Made by a program: the position numbers and the translations under genes
Part shown: positions 8,272 to 17,378 of the stretch, piece after piece
Layout of the letters: every line of letters begins with the position of its first letter
Position numbering within the stretch: the first letter of the stretch is position 1
Notes under the pieces: generated by a model
What the model was told of the DNA's origin: nothing
Seen by the model: only the letters and a program-made list of their open reading frames with translations
Database searches by the model: none
NCBI GenBank assembly: GCA_004791255.1
Contig: SRUQ01000007.1
Location: forward strand, 62,001-126,000
Direction of reading: 5' to 3'
DNA length: 64,000 nucleotides
Origin: a bacterium M00.F.Ca.ET.205.01.1.1
GTDB taxonomy: Bacteria > Pseudomonadota > Alphaproteobacteria > Rhizobiales > Rhizobiaceae

Positions 8272-8885
8272 TTGGAGCCCCTGCCCCAGCGCGGCTGTGG
8301 CGGCTGCGAGTTCGGATTTTGCGGATGGCCACCGCCGCCGCCGAAACGCAGCGACAGCACGAACCCAATCAGGCCGGCCGCTATCATGGCGTAGCCGACC
8401 GGCCGTGCGCGGCTGTCGACCTCGCCCGCACCGGAGCGCAGGACGAGGTCTACCGCGCGGATCGGAATATCGTCGGCATCGCCCGGGCCGACGGTGAAGA
8501 CGTAGGGCCCAGGATTGACCGTGGCGATCACGCCGGCTTCGTCGCGAAAAATCTTGTCGGGAAGCTGCGGGCTCACCTGGCGTGGGTTGTCGGAATGGTT
8601 GAACTGGAGTGTCGAGGCAAGCGCGGTGCGGCCGCCGCCGGCGGCGGTCAAGGTCAGCACGGTTCGCTGCTGCGAGACGATGCGCTCGGCCCTCGCGGTC
8701 AGGTCGACCAGCACCCGAACCGGCGCATCGCGGCCGGTGAGCGGCACCGTCACCGGCTTGAAGCGGCCGCCCTCGTACACCCGCCAGGTTCCGATCTCAT
8801 GGCCGGAGAAATTGGTCATCGCCCAGGGATAGAGAACGCCGACGCCGATGCCGGCGAACAGGATCAACAGGAAGAGAAAGCGCAT
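8268..8885 (-). CDS. Inner-membrane protein of unknown function upstream of rlmJ
   Basis: The 205-residue protein has an N-terminal hydrophobic anchor (FLFLLILFAGIGVGVLYPWAM, residues 3-23), a mainly beta extracytoplasmic middle section, a second hydrophobic segment (GYAMIAAGLIGFVLSLRFG, about residues 164-182) and a Gly/Pro/Asn-rich cytoplasmic tail. I recognise no catalytic motif. The two anchors place a soluble domain of about 140 residues in the periplasm. Its stop overlaps the rlmJ start by 4 nt. The pairing looks like shared expression rather than shared function. Confidence 0.72.
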   Translation of the reverse strand: MRFLFLLILFAGIGVGVLYPWAMTNFSGHEIGTWRVYEGGRFKPVTVPLTGRDAPVRVLVDLTARAERIVSQQRTVLTLTAAGGGRTALASTLQFNHSDNPRQVSPQLPDKIFRDEAGVIATVNPGPYVFTVGPGDADDIPIRAVDLVLRSGAGEVDSRARPVGYAMIAAGLIGFVLSLRFGGGGGHPQNPNSQPPQPRWGRGSK

Positions 8886-9148
8886 TTCGACCTCACCTCA
8901 TGATTTTGCCATACCTTGCGGGAGCCAAAAAGGCGATGGGCTCGACATCGCCGTCTGCGACACGCCTTTGCATGGTCGGCGATGTGGGCGTTTGTCAGGA
9001 ACCGTTCGCGAGCCCCTTGCGCGCCATCGCGCACCGGATGACGGTAGAGCCAGGGGACAGAGGTCGGAGGATTCGATTTGATGGCAGGCATGCGGTACCG
9101 CAGCCAGTCGCGTCTAGCGCGTCGCGGCAAAACCGGGTGTATCAACTG

Positions 9149-9748
9149 ATGGCGCCGATCAAGGTCGATCCTGCCAAGGTGCACGAATTCAGGGAAGCCG
9201 GCGATTTCCACGCCTGGCTCGGCATACACCATGACATCGAGACCGAGGTGTGGATCAAGATCCACAAGGCTGGATCGGGACTGACGTCGATCACCCCCAA
9301 GCAAGCCATCGACGTGGTGTTGTGCTGGGGCTGGATCGATGCGGTGCGCAAGGGGTTCGACGAAAACTCCTTCCTGCAGCGCTACACGCCGCGGGGCGCG
9401 AAAAGCATCTGGAGCCAGATCAACATCGACAATGTCGCCCGGCTGATCGAGGAAGGCCGCATGACCGCGCACGGGCTTGCCCAGGCCGAAGCCGCCAAGG
9501 CCGACGGGCGCTGGGCGCGCGCCTATGGCAGCAGCAAGGACATGAAGATCCCCGAGGATCTTCAGGCGGCCATCGATGCCGAGCCCAAGGCTAGCGCGAT
9601 GCTTGCCAAGCTCAGCGCGCAGAACCGCTTCGCGCTGGCCTTCCGCACCCACAACATGAAGACCGAAGCCGCGCGCAAGAAGAAAATCGAGACGTTCGTG
9701 GAGATGCTGAAGCGCGGCGAAACGATCTACCCTCAGGGCAGGAAATGA
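9149..9748 (+). CDS. YdeI/OmpD-associated (OmdA-like) family protein
   Basis: The 199-residue product shows the conserved N-terminal half VWIKIHKAGSGLTSITPKQAIDVVLCWGWIDAVRKGFDENSFLQRYTPR, seen as residues about 32-76. It also has the SIWSQINIDNVARLIEEGRMT helix and the C-terminal RFALAFRTHNMKTEAARKKKIETFVEML block of the YdeI family. The biochemical role is not established; E. coli YdeI is linked to stress and antimicrobial-peptide resistance. I placed the start at the ATG at 9149 because homologues begin there (MAPIKVDPAK), although no Shine-Dalgarno is visible. The frame stays open upstream, so a longer start cannot be excluded. Confidence 0.8.
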   Translation: MAPIKVDPAKVHEFREAGDFHAWLGIHHDIETEVWIKIHKAGSGLTSITPKQAIDVVLCWGWIDAVRKGFDENSFLQRYTPRGAKSIWSQINIDNVARLIEEGRMTAHGLAQAEAAKADGRWARAYGSSKDMKIPEDLQAAIDAEPKASAMLAKLSAQNRFALAFRTHNMKTEAARKKKIETFVEMLKRGETIYPQGRK

Positions 9749-9821
9749 CGGTGGACCGTTGCCTTCCCGAGACCAGTTGGCGAACCGACAAGGCGAGACG
9801 TCCTGTCCTTCCGCTTAAAAA

Positions 9822-10481
9822 CTAGTTTGCATTGGCGCCATCGCGCAGGCGTTCCATTTCGTCCAGCAGCATGTCGAGCCCAAGTTCGAATGTCTTGTCG
9901 AATTCGACGGCGCCGAAAAAGCGCCCGGCGGCCATGGCATTGGGAAAGTCCCGCGCCAGCTGCTCGTCGCTGACCGTGGTCACGGCCGACGGACCCTTGG
10001 CGTAGCCTGCGTTCTCGTCCAGCATCGCGCCCATCAGATAGTAGCCGACGGCCCGGAACAGCCGCGCGCTGAGTTCGGTATCGAAACCGCCATCCCTGAA
10101 CAGCCCGAGAATGCCGTTCAACCAGGCAAGACAAACCGGCGAGTTCATCCGATAGGTGACGAGGAAGGTGGCATAGGCCGGGTGATCGTGGCCGATGCGA
10201 CGAAAATCCTGCATGGCGGTGCGCATCCTTTGCCGCCACGGCAGGCCGGCGTCGGGCATTTCAAGGGCGCCAATCAGACGGTCGACCAGCGCTTCGTGTA
10301 AATGCGCCACCGAAGGAAAGTGGTGATAGATGCTCATCGCCTCGCAGCCGAGTGCCGCCGCGAGCTTGCGCATCGAGAAGCCCGCCAGGCCCTCGGCTTC
10401 GATCACCTCAAAGGCGGCGTTTTCGATCATGTCGCGGGACAACCGCCCGCGCGTTCTCTTTTTTTTGATCGGTGAATCCAT
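9822..10481 (-). CDS. TetR/AcrR family regulator, divergent to the AhpD-like gene
   Basis: The 219-residue protein starts with a very basic MDSPIKKKRTRGR and then the TetR HTH (IENAAFEVIEAEGLAGFSMRKLAAALGCEAMSIYHHFPSVAHLHEAL, residues about 19-65). Its helical C-terminal domain resembles the TetR_C group that senses small hydrophobic ligands. It is divergently placed 85 bp from the carboxymuconolactone-decarboxylase-like gene. Two CTTAC-N3-GTAAG palindromes lie between them, so it very probably represses both directions. Confidence 0.87.
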   Translation of the reverse strand: MDSPIKKKRTRGRLSRDMIENAAFEVIEAEGLAGFSMRKLAAALGCEAMSIYHHFPSVAHLHEALVDRLIGALEMPDAGLPWRQRMRTAMQDFRRIGHDHPAYATFLVTYRMNSPVCLAWLNGILGLFRDGGFDTELSARLFRAVGYYLMGAMLDENAGYAKGPSAVTTVSDEQLARDFPNAMAAGRFFGAVEFDKTFELGLDMLLDEMERLRDGANAN

Positions 10482-10489
10482 GGCGTCGC

Positions 10490-10541
10490 TTGACAGCTTA
10501 CACTGTAAGGTTCAATTTCCCCGATACCTTACACAGTAAGG
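10490..10541 (+). promoter_or_regulatory. Promoter with two TetR-type operators
   Basis: A consensus -35 TTGACA (10490-10495) is followed by a weak -10 (about 10511-10516). A palindrome CTTACACTGTAAG (10497-10509) lies between them. A second, CCTTACACAGTAAGG (10527-10541), lies just downstream. Both are CTTAC-N3-GTAAG sites about 31 bp apart. Binding there would block the promoter of the gene at 10567 and occlude the start region of the divergent TetR gene. Confidence 0.8.
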
Positions 10542-10566
10542 CTAACAAAAACCAGAGGAGAAAAAC

Positions 10567-11037
10567 ATGTCGACCCATCGCGTTGTCAATACCGTGCAGT
10601 CTTCCATCCGCCGTGCTCTCCTGCTCTCCGCCTCGGCCTGCTTCCTGTCGCTGGGCGCGGCGCCGGTCCGCGCCGACGACTATGATGCAGCCATCAAGGA
10701 CATCCAGTCGACCATGGGTGGCGTACCAAGCTTTGTAAAGCAGTTCCCAAAGGCTGGCCTGCCCGGTGCATGGGCCGAGGTCAAGGCTATCGAACTCAGC
10801 GACAAGACGGCGTTGCCGCCTAAGGTCAAGTCGCTGATCTCGCTGGCGGTCGCGGCACAGATTCCATGCAACTATTGCATATGGTCGGATACGCAGGATG
10901 CCAAGCGCGCCGGCGCCACAGACGAAGAGATCCAGGAAGCCGTGGCAATGGCGGCGCTCACCCGCCACTGGAGCACCATCTTCAACGGCATGCAGGTCGA
11001 TTTCGACACGTACAAGAAGGAAATGGGCGGGCAATAA
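10567..11037 (+). CDS. Secreted carboxymuconolactone decarboxylase/AhpD-like protein
   Basis: The 156-residue product has a long signal peptide (ALLLSASACFLSLGAAPVRA, cleavage near residue 36). A CMD/AhpD fold follows, with the redox CxxC as PCNYCIW (about residues 100-106) and downstream EEIQEAVAMAALTRHW containing the conserved Glu and His. AhpD-type proteins are alkyl hydroperoxidases working through the CxxC pair. Here the signal peptide implies periplasmic action, which is less usual for the family. AGAGGAG gives a good ribosome-binding site. The gene is controlled by the operators described upstream. Confidence 0.85.
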   Translation: MSTHRVVNTVQSSIRRALLLSASACFLSLGAAPVRADDYDAAIKDIQSTMGGVPSFVKQFPKAGLPGAWAEVKAIELSDKTALPPKVKSLISLAVAAQIPCNYCIWSDTQDAKRAGATDEEIQEAVAMAALTRHWSTIFNGMQVDFDTYKKEMGGQ

Positions 11038-11067
11038 GCCGCTGGCAACGGTTGGCGCCCCTCCGCA

Positions 11068-11089
11068 GAGGCCCGCAATGGCGGGCCTC
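11068..11089 (+). terminator. Hairpin after the AhpD-like gene (no T-run)
   Basis: GAGGCCCGC (11068-11076) and GCGGGCCTC (11081-11089) form a perfect 9-bp stem with a 4-nt loop, 30 bp after the stop codon. There is no T-tract, so it may be a transcript-stabilising hairpin or a weak terminator. Confidence 0.5.
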
Positions 11090-11797
11090 TCAGCGCACCC
11101 GTGCGGACCGGCACTCGATCGCACCTCTCTACCTAAGCGATCAGTAGCTATGGCTAATTGACCATTAGCGGAATAAGGACGAACCTGTCGGCGCCTCTGC
11201 GGCTTTGGACGGAAATTCCGGCTGTTTTTAAGGATAAAGGTCGAGATACATGCGAAACCTACGGCATATTGAAGCTGATTTTGAACGTCTTGAAAATCTT
11301 TTTTGAGTCATTTCGAACTTACTTTTAAAGCATCCCTGACCTAAACTTTTTCTGAGCTGAGATTTTATTTTATTTTTCCACGATCACGTAAGTTTTGTAT
11401 TTTTTGCCAACAGCAGGCCAAAATCCGATGAATTTGAGGTGCGCGCCAGGGCTTCGGCGCCGGGATTAACCACCTGCGAGCGATTGTGGTTAAGGGATTG
11501 CTAATTTAGTTGACTAGGATAGCCACAGGTATATTTTTAAACTCGTTGGGATGTGCAATTTGCGCGAGCAATGGGCGATAGTGGCAACAAACGTGTAGTC
11601 GCGAAGTCGGGCATCGGGAAAACTGAGCGGCGATAGGCCGCGCCACGTCGGTCCTGCGAACTCAAAGAGCAATTGGCGCACATCAGAGATGGCGAGTCCG
11701 CGCAAGCGGAGGGTTTTGTCACGTCCGTAGGGGCTTGGCAGGGCAGTGCTTTGCCCTGTCGCGGGCGATGGTGTGCGAAGTGCGTAAGGGGAAGACC
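11090..11797. other. Long AT-rich intergenic region ahead of the glycan island
   Basis: About 700 bp without a credible gene. From about 11225 to 11420 the sequence is strikingly AT-rich, with runs such as TTTTATTTTATTTTT, in an otherwise GC-rich window. Downstream lies an inverted repeat ATTAACCAC (11465-11473) / GTGGTTAAG (11486-11494) and then the 15-mer shared with the processive glycosyltransferase promoter region. AT-rich islands with T-A steps in rhizobia are typical binding regions for Ros/MucR-type zinc-finger repressors of exopolysaccharide genes. That link is inference. Confidence 0.55.
11490..11515 (+). promoter_or_regulatory. Shared regulatory motif, copy 1 (TTAA-N7-CTAATTTAGTTGACT)
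   Basis: TTAA at 11490-11493, a 7-nt spacer, then CTAATTTAGTTGACT at 11501-11515. The same 15-mer with the same TTAA-N7 prefix occurs in opposite orientation at 22378-22403, upstream of the leftward processive glycosyltransferase. TTAA-N7-CTAA differs by one base from the CtrA consensus TTAA-N7-TTAA. It lies about 280 bp upstream of the uxs-like gene. Confidence 0.6.
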
Positions 11798-12832
11798 ATG
11801 AGTAAGGTTATCAAGGTTCTGAAACTCGGGGCTGGAACCAACAGAAGGGGCGCTCGCAGAAGTCGCGTATTGATCGCCGGGGGAGCAGGATTTCTGGGCT
11901 CGCATCTGTCCGAACGGCTGCTGGCCGACGGATACGAAGTCGTCGCGCTCGACAATTTCCATACCGGCAAGAAGTGCAATCTCGGCGGCATACTGAGCGA
12001 TCCGGCATTCAGATGCGTCGAGCATGACATCATCGATGCGCTTCCCTGGGACATTCCGGTCGACGAAATCTACAACCTCGCCTGCCCTGCCTCGCCGCCA
12101 CATTATCAGGCCGACCCGATCCATACATTCAAGACCAGCGTCTATGGCTCGTTGAACCTTCTGGAACTCGCCCGGCGCCACAATGCCAAGATCTTCCAGG
12201 CTTCCACTTCGGAGGTCTATGGCGATCCGCTGGTGCATCCGCAGCCGGAAAGTTACCTCGGCAATGTCAACACGCACGGTCCACGTTCCTGTTACGACGA
12301 GGGCAAGCGTTCGGCGGAGACCCTGTTCTTCGACTATTCGCGAACGTACGGCCTCGATGTCCGCGTCGCGCGGATATTCAACACCTATGGCCGCCGTATG
12401 CAGCCCGATGACGGCCGCGTAGTGTCAAACTTCATCGTCCAGGCGCTGCGCGGCGAAGACCTGACCGTTTATGGCAGCGGCATGCAGACACGATCGTTCT
12501 GCTACGTGGACGACCTGATCGAGGGCTTTGTCAGGCTTATGAATGCTTCAACACCGCCGCCGCACCCGGTCAATCTCGGCAACCCTGCCGAATTCACCGT
12601 CATGGATCTGGCCAAGCTGGTCGTCAACTCCACGAATTCCCGGTCGCGCATCGTGCATCGGCCGCTGCCCGTCGACGACCCCAGGCAACGCAGGCCCGAC
12701 ATCTCTTTTGCCAGGCAAAATCTCGGTTGGGAACCGACGATCAGCCTCAGCCAGGGCCTGGCCCGCACCGTGGAGTATTTCGATGCCCTGCTTTGCGGCG
12801 GCCGGTCGGTCAAGGAAGCCGCGGCGTCATGA
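11798..12832 (+). CDS. UDP-glucuronate decarboxylase (UDP-xylose synthase)-like epimerase
   Basis: The 344-residue protein is an extended-SDR nucleotide-sugar enzyme. The NAD-binding GGAGFLGSH is near residues 28-36. The run [13 protein letters not shown] ... DPIHTFKT is the diagnostic signature of UDP-glucuronic acid decarboxylases. The catalytic Tyr/Lys appear as YDEGKR. Bacterial Uxs converts UDP-glucuronate to UDP-xylose with NAD+. The ATG at 11798 has AAGGGGA upstream. The next gene, galE, overlaps its stop by 4 nt. Together they would feed xylose and galactose (or their derivatives) to the glycan genes downstream. Related sugar epimerases share the fold, so the product is likely but not proven. 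Confidence 0.85.
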   Translation: MSKVIKVLKLGAGTNRRGARRSRVLIAGGAGFLGSHLSERLLADGYEVVALDNFHTGKKCNLGGILSDPAFRCVEHDIIDALPWDIPVDEIYNLACPASPPHYQADPIHTFKTSVYGSLNLLELARRHNAKIFQASTSEVYGDPLVHPQPESYLGNVNTHGPRSCYDEGKRSAETLFFDYSRTYGLDVRVARIFNTYGRRMQPDDGRVVSNFIVQALRGEDLTVYGSGMQTRSFCYVDDLIEGFVRLMNASTPPPHPVNLGNPAEFTVMDLAKLVVNSTNSRSRIVHRPLPVDDPRQRRPDISFARQNLGWEPTISLSQGLARTVEYFDALLCGGRSVKEAAAS

Positions 12833-13860
12833 CAGTCGCCGCCGTTCTCGTGACGGGCGGCGCCGGCTTCATCGGCAGCCACACCTGCAAGCTCTTGTCA
12901 GCTGCCGGGTATCTCCCGGTGGTCTATGACAATCTGAGCCGCGGCAACGAGAAATCCGTTGCTTGGGGTCCGCTTGTCATCGGCGATATCCGGGACCAGG
13001 ATACGCTGCAGGGGGCAATGAAGACCTATCGGCCAACGGCCGTCATTCACTTTGCGGCGCTGGCCTATGTCGGGGAGTCCGTTCGCGAGCCGGCCGAATA
13101 TTATTCGACCAATGTGACGGGCACCATCGCCGTGCTCGATGCCGCGCGTTCGAACTCCATCAAAAACATCATCTTCTCCAGCAGTTGCGCGACCTACGGC
13201 GTGCCGGATGCATTGCCCGTGCGCGAGACCTCCGCGCAAAATCCGATCAGCCCGTACGGACGCACCAAGCTGATGGGCGAGCAGATCATCGGCGACTACG
13301 CGGCCGCCTACGGGATGAAATACGCCATCCTGCGCTATTTCAATGCCTGCGGTGCCGATCCCGAGGGCGAGCTTGGTGAGTGGCATTCGCCGGAAACCCA
13401 CCTAGTCCCTAGGGTGCTCATGGCCGCATCGGGCATCATCGACGAGATCGAGGTTTTCGGCACGGACTACGACACATCGGATGGCACTTGCGTACGCGAC
13501 TATATCCATGTCAGCGATCTCGCCCGCGCCCATCTAAAGGCGCTCCTGCATCTGGAAGTCGGCCGCGAAAGCCTGTCGGTCAATCTCGGCACCGGGCGAG
13601 GTGTTTCGATCAAGGAGATCCTGCAGGCAGTCAGCCGCATGACCTCCCGACCCGTCCCGGCAGTCTACAGGACCAGGCGTCCCGGAGACCCGGCCGAACT
13701 CTATGCCGATCCGGCGAATGCGCGCGAACATCTTGGCTTTGTGCCAGAGCTTTCCGACATCGACACGATCGTCAAGACAGCCGCCCCGTTTTTTGGCCTG
13801 GCAACGAAATCGACGCCAATGCCGCAAACCGGGCGGGCAGAACCTCGCGCCGCTCAATAG
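12829..13860 (+). CDS. galE: UDP-glucose 4-epimerase
   Basis: The 343-residue product has GGAGFIGSH (residues 10-18), the GalE-typical [14 protein letters not shown] and FSSSCATYG, catalytic [34 protein letters not shown], and [14 protein letters not shown]. GalE interconverts UDP-glucose and UDP-galactose in the cytosol. It starts in an ATGA overlap with the uxs-like gene, so the two form one translationally coupled unit. Its stop is 1 nt from the stop of the convergent lipoprotein gene, leaving no room for a terminator between them. Confidence 0.92.
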   Translation: MTVAAVLVTGGAGFIGSHTCKLLSAAGYLPVVYDNLSRGNEKSVAWGPLVIGDIRDQDTLQGAMKTYRPTAVIHFAALAYVGESVREPAEYYSTNVTGTIAVLDAARSNSIKNIIFSSSCATYGVPDALPVRETSAQNPISPYGRTKLMGEQIIGDYAAAYGMKYAILRYFNACGADPEGELGEWHSPETHLVPRVLMAASGIIDEIEVFGTDYDTSDGTCVRDYIHVSDLARAHLKALLHLEVGRESLSVNLGTGRGVSIKEILQAVSRMTSRPVPAVYRTRRPGDPAELYADPANAREHLGFVPELSDIDTIVKTAAPFFGLATKSTPMPQTGRAEPRAAQ

Positions 13861-13861
13861 C

Positions 13862-14281
13862 TCAGAGATAGCGGGCGTGGCAGCTCGCGCGTTGGCCAAA
13901 ACCGCTAGGGCTGCAGATATAAGGCGAACCGCCCAGGACCTTGCCGCCACCGACCGGATTGAAAGAGACTTTCACCGGGTCCAGCGCGTGGGCCTTGATC
14001 TGCTGTGGTGAGGCAAAAGCGTAACCTCGTCCAGTGATCCGTGTTGTGCTCGTCGCCAGGATCGATGGCTCGATTCTAAGCGAATGAGCCGTAGGCATGG
14101 CGTAGGCCGCCTGGACCGCAGGTTTGCTGCGGAGCGAGTAGACCACGGGCTTGGAGACCGAATTGGTTGTGGTCGCATCCATATTCTGACAGCCTGAAAT
14201 CATCGAAATGATCGCTGCGGCGGCAACAATAGATACGACATTTTTGCCTGGGCGGAATGCGCCCATTGCGGAATTGCTCAT
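13862..14281 (-). CDS. Small lipoprotein, paralogue A (SPSGFGQRASC family)
   Basis: The 139-residue product has an N-terminal hydrophobic stretch ending in a lipobox-like SMISGC (Cys near residue 31), so it is probably a lipoprotein. The middle is Ser/Thr/Ala-rich with no recognised fold. The C-terminus, PYICSPSGFGQRASCHARYL, is nearly the same as that of the gene at 19630-20037. Both also share upstream DNA and a GCAGGGGACA ribosome-binding region. The function is unknown. Two copies flank the GT39/UPF0104/GT2 genes, which suggests a role in glycan assembly or anchoring; this is inference. Confidence 0.75.
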   Translation of the reverse strand: MSNSAMGAFRPGKNVVSIVAAAAIISMISGCQNMDATTTNSVSKPVVYSLRSKPAVQAAYAMPTAHSLRIEPSILATSTTRITGRGYAFASPQQIKAHALDPVKVSFNPVGGGKVLGGSPYICSPSGFGQRASCHARYL

Positions 14282-14365
14282 CAGGTGTCCCCTGCGTCAA
14301 ATATAGGCCAATGGCGCGTTGCGACATATTTCGTGTTCGCCGCCTTCACGCCGTATGAACAGCAA

Positions 14366-14420
14366 CCACTCGCACATCACGCTGGAATATTAGACATCAC
14401 TAATTATTAAACTTCATGAA
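14366..14420 (-). promoter_or_regulatory. Conserved upstream block of lipoprotein paralogue A
   Basis: Read toward the gene, this block contains TTTAATAATTAG, then TCTAATAT, then GCGTGATGTG and GAGTGG. The same order (TTAATAA, TCTAATAT, GCGTGATGTG, AGTGG) occurs upstream of paralogue B at 20129-20180. TAATAT is a plausible -10. Such conservation between two loci 6 kb apart suggests shared control. Confidence 0.6.
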
Positions 14421-14652
14421 AGCCGTCTGGCAGGCTCACCGTCTCGTCGCCCTGTCAGATACAACGCGATCATCGGCAGTCCGCGCGCCGATTGCTCCAG
14501 CCGAACCGCTTGGGGCTTCAGCATAAATGATTCGCCAGTTCCTTGACAGGCGCCCTGCAAGAGCAGCCCTGCTGGTCGAATCAGAAACATCCGACGGGGA
14601 TCGCGAACCGCTCTATCTCTTTGTTTTGACGCAGTTTCCAAGGGAACGCGTT

Positions 14653-14702
14653 ACGCGCTTTTCCGGGAAAACCGTTTCACACTTTTCCTGGAATTGCTCT
14701 AA
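14653..14702. repeat. Rhizobial intergenic mosaic repeat fragment
   Basis: The segment with AAAACCGTTTCACACTTTTC and GGAATTGCTCT matches the recurrent rhizobial intergenic motif also present, in divergent form, at 19393-19437 (AAAACCGCTTCACGCTTTTC). It ends inside the stop codon region of the DUF995 gene. Confidence 0.6.
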
Positions 14703-15304
14703 TTCTTGGAACTGAGCAGCTTGCGGGCTTCTTCGAATTGTGCGGCCTTTGTGTCGCCCACTTCAAATTTCCGATGTTCGTCGGAAGGGTCCTCGGGAGA
14801 TCGCAGGAAACTGTACCACTTCCCATCCGGCTCCTTGCGCTGTTCGATGTTGCCGCCGTTGATGCGGTGGCTGTAGCAGGTGCGATGCTGCTCGCCGGCA
14901 TAGTTCTTGGACCGCCAGGCAAGGTCCATGCAGATCTTGCCGTCGTTGGTCACCAACCATTTGCCTTCCGCGAAGGAGGCCGAATCCTGTCTTGATGTCC
15001 AGGCCCGCAGCGGACGGCCATTCTTTCCAAAATAGGCCGCTCCATCTTTCCATATCCATGTGCGGTCGGCGTAGAGGATCGACAGCTCGAAGGCCGTTGG
15101 AACACTGGCAGTATCCGGCCCCGCGGGTCCGCTGTCTTTGACGGCAGCCGCGTGCGCCACTCCCGAGAGAACCGTCTGGCCGCAGAGGATCAGGAGAACG
15201 AGAAGTCGGGTGCCTGCCGGTCGACGAGGTTGCTTGCGCTGCCGATGGTCGACACGAAGCGGAGACAATCTGGTCAGAGCTATCGGCACAATTGGCGTTC
15301 GCAT
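14699..15304 (-). CDS. DUF995 family exported protein
   Basis: From the ATG at 15304 the product is 201 residues. It has a basic N-terminus and then a hydrophobic export signal (LLVLLILCGQTVLSGVAHA). The DUF995-type domain follows, with LYADRTWIWKDGAAYFGKNGRPLRAWTS, WLVTNDGKICMDLAW, TCYSHRINGGNIEQRKEPDGKWYSF as its conserved blocks. DUF995 proteins are periplasmic and common in Rhizobiales, often near polysaccharide genes; their function is unknown. The start is uncertain because no good ribosome-binding site is visible and a TTG start 27 codons earlier is open. A frameshifted relative lies at 24054-24538. Confidence 0.78.
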   Translation of the reverse strand: MRTPIVPIALTRLSPLRVDHRQRKQPRRPAGTRLLVLLILCGQTVLSGVAHAAAVKDSGPAGPDTASVPTAFELSILYADRTWIWKDGAAYFGKNGRPLRAWTSRQDSASFAEGKWLVTNDGKICMDLAWRSKNYAGEQHRTCYSHRINGGNIEQRKEPDGKWYSFLRSPEDPSDEHRKFEVGDTKAAQFEEARKLLSSKN

Positions 15305-15534
15305 GTTTGCTTGGCCCGAGGCAGCACCATCAGCGCCTTGGCGCCCATGCCAACTATTTAACAGTCGCGAGAACGGTGATGTCAACCTTTACGACGCGGA
15401 GGAACAACAACCATTCGAGACACGCGCGCGGCCTGCACTCGTCAAAATTAAGGATTGCGCGGTATATTCCTACGTCTCTGACAATCGCGCGTGACAAGAA
15501 GATCCGCGGACGTCGGGGAGGACGCGGTTTTCAA

Positions 15535-17163
15535 ATGACGGAAGACCCGGAATTGGAACAGGTCGAAGGTCAGCAATACCTGCAGCAGTCGATCGATCGG
15601 GGCGTTGCTGCTCGCGACTACCTGAGCCCCAACACGGCGATCTTGCTCGGAATCCTGTTCATTGCGGTCGTGTTCAGATTCCACAACATCACCTTGCCGC
15701 TGGTCGATGCCTTCAGCTGGCGCGAGACAAGTACGGCAATGATGGCCGACAATTTTCAACAGCGCAGCTGGAACATCTTCTTCCCCGAGGTCAGTTGGAC
15801 CGGACCCGGGCCAAGCTATCAGGGCCGCGAGTTCCAGATCATCAGCTATCTGACGGCCTTGCTCTACGAGGCGTTTGGCTGGCACGACTGGTTTGGCCGC
15901 ATGGTCGCCGCCTTGTTCGGGCTGGTGACGGTCTTTTCGCTGCACCGGCTGACAGCTCTGTGCTGGGGCGAAACACACGCGCATGCCGCGGCTCTGGCCT
16001 ACGCGCTGATGCCCGCGACGATCATGATCGACAGTTCGTTTCTTCCCGACCCCTCGATGCTGGCCCTGGTGACAACAGGTGTCTGGCTGTTCGCCAAGTA
16101 CTGGGCCGGCGGCAGCGGCTGGCTGTTGCCGCTGGCCACCGTCAGCTTTTCGCTGGGTGCGCTGGCAAAGCCGCCGGGGCTGGCCGCAGGCGCCGTCATC
16201 TTCTTCCTGATGGTCTGCTGGATCCGGGAGAACAGGCGAAAGCAGGCAGTCAAGGTCTTCGTAGCAGGGCTTCTGAGCCTCGCCTGCATCGCCGCCTATT
16301 TCAGCTGGGCCATCTATCTCGGCCGCAGCTATCCCCCCTATCACGTCGCGGGCAGCGGCTACATCTGGGATTCCGGCTTCGGGACATTCTTCAGGAACAG
16401 CTTCTACTTCAAATCCGTGTGGAACACCTCGGTCTGGTGGTTCTACGGCTATCCGTTCATGGCACTGATCGCGGTCGGCTTCTGGATGCCGCCTCGAGCC
16501 GCCGAAGACCCGAAGCAACGCACCCTTTCGGCCATTCCCTATGTCTGGCTGGCGGCGGCCATGGTCGTCTATCTGGCGGCTGCGCGCGAGATCACCAACA
16601 ATCCGTGGAACTACCACATCTTCCATGTGCCGTTCGCGATGTTCTGCGGCCGCGGCGCGCTTTTGCTGGTTACGCTCGCATCGGGAACCGTTCTGTCGCC
16701 GGCGGTCGTGCTGCGCGCGATCTGCCTTGCTGTCGTCACGCTCGTCTGGTCGACCTTCCCCCTTATTGCAACCATGAAGGCGCCGATCGCCATGGACGGC
16801 AAGCTGCTAGGCGAGGACCTGGCGCGGCTCGCCAAGCCCGGCGATCTCGTCATCGCCATTGCACCAGAGGTCGGCGATCCCGTCCCCGTTTATTACAGCC
16901 GAACGCGCGGCTGGGTGTTCCCGCCCGGCGGCGGCGACGTCGAATGGTCCAAATTCGTCGCCGACGATGCGACTGCGGTCGCGCAGCTCGAGGACTTGCG
17001 CGCGCAAGGCGCGGACCTGTTCGGTGTCGCCAAGAGCGCGGCCGACAAGAAGGACCGACTGTTCATGGAGCATCATAAAGGGGTGGTCGAGTATCTGGAC
17101 AAAACCGCAACCAAGCTTGTGGATTCGGACACGCTGCTAATCTATAGACTTGGCAGTCCCTGA
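15535..17163 (+). CDS. GT39-family (ArnT/PMT-like) membrane glycosyltransferase
   Basis: The 542-residue product has a polar N-terminus of about 32 residues and then roughly 10-11 membrane segments. The first periplasmic loop carries an acidic residue and VDAFSWRE (D58, R63, E64), like the catalytic loop of GT-C/GT39 enzymes. A C-terminal soluble region of about 120 residues follows. GT39 enzymes take sugar from a polyprenyl-phosphate carrier on the periplasmic face and transfer it to lipid A, glycan or protein. The ATG at 15535 has GGGAGG 13 bases upstream. The partner GtrB-like and UPF0104 genes follow, suggesting one pathway. Confidence 0.8.
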   Translation: MTEDPELEQVEGQQYLQQSIDRGVAARDYLSPNTAILLGILFIAVVFRFHNITLPLVDAFSWRETSTAMMADNFQQRSWNIFFPEVSWTGPGPSYQGREFQIISYLTALLYEAFGWHDWFGRMVAALFGLVTVFSLHRLTALCWGETHAHAAALAYALMPATIMIDSSFLPDPSMLALVTTGVWLFAKYWAGGSGWLLPLATVSFSLGALAKPPGLAAGAVIFFLMVCWIRENRRKQAVKVFVAGLLSLACIAAYFSWAIYLGRSYPPYHVAGSGYIWDSGFGTFFRNSFYFKSVWNTSVWWFYGYPFMALIAVGFWMPPRAAEDPKQRTLSAIPYVWLAAAMVVYLAAAREITNNPWNYHIFHVPFAMFCGRGALLLVTLASGTVLSPAVVLRAICLAVVTLVWSTFPLIATMKAPIAMDGKLLGEDLARLAKPGDLVIAIAPEVGDPVPVYYSRTRGWVFPPGGGDVEWSKFVADDATAVAQLEDLRAQGADLFGVAKSAADKKDRLFMEHHKGVVEYLDKTATKLVDSDTLLIYRLGSP

Positions 17164-17378
17164 TGGAGCCGGACCGGCAAGAGGCTTTGTGGGCCCGAGA
17201 TTGGGCAAGGGCAAGAATGCGGCGGTCGCCGGCGGTTGCGCAAGCTCCGCACGCCCGGGCCTGACAGGCAATGCGGTCGACCGGCGACCCGATCGGCTAC
17301 CAATGCCGTGGATCTTGAGATACAGCACGCCGCGGCAAAGGGAACTCAAGGGCGCAAGCCTGCGCAGGAATTGTTGAA

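Noticed and set aside
13861-13861. A terminator between convergent galE and lipoprotein genes
   Set aside because: The stops are only one base apart, so any terminator would lie inside coding sequence; none was evident.
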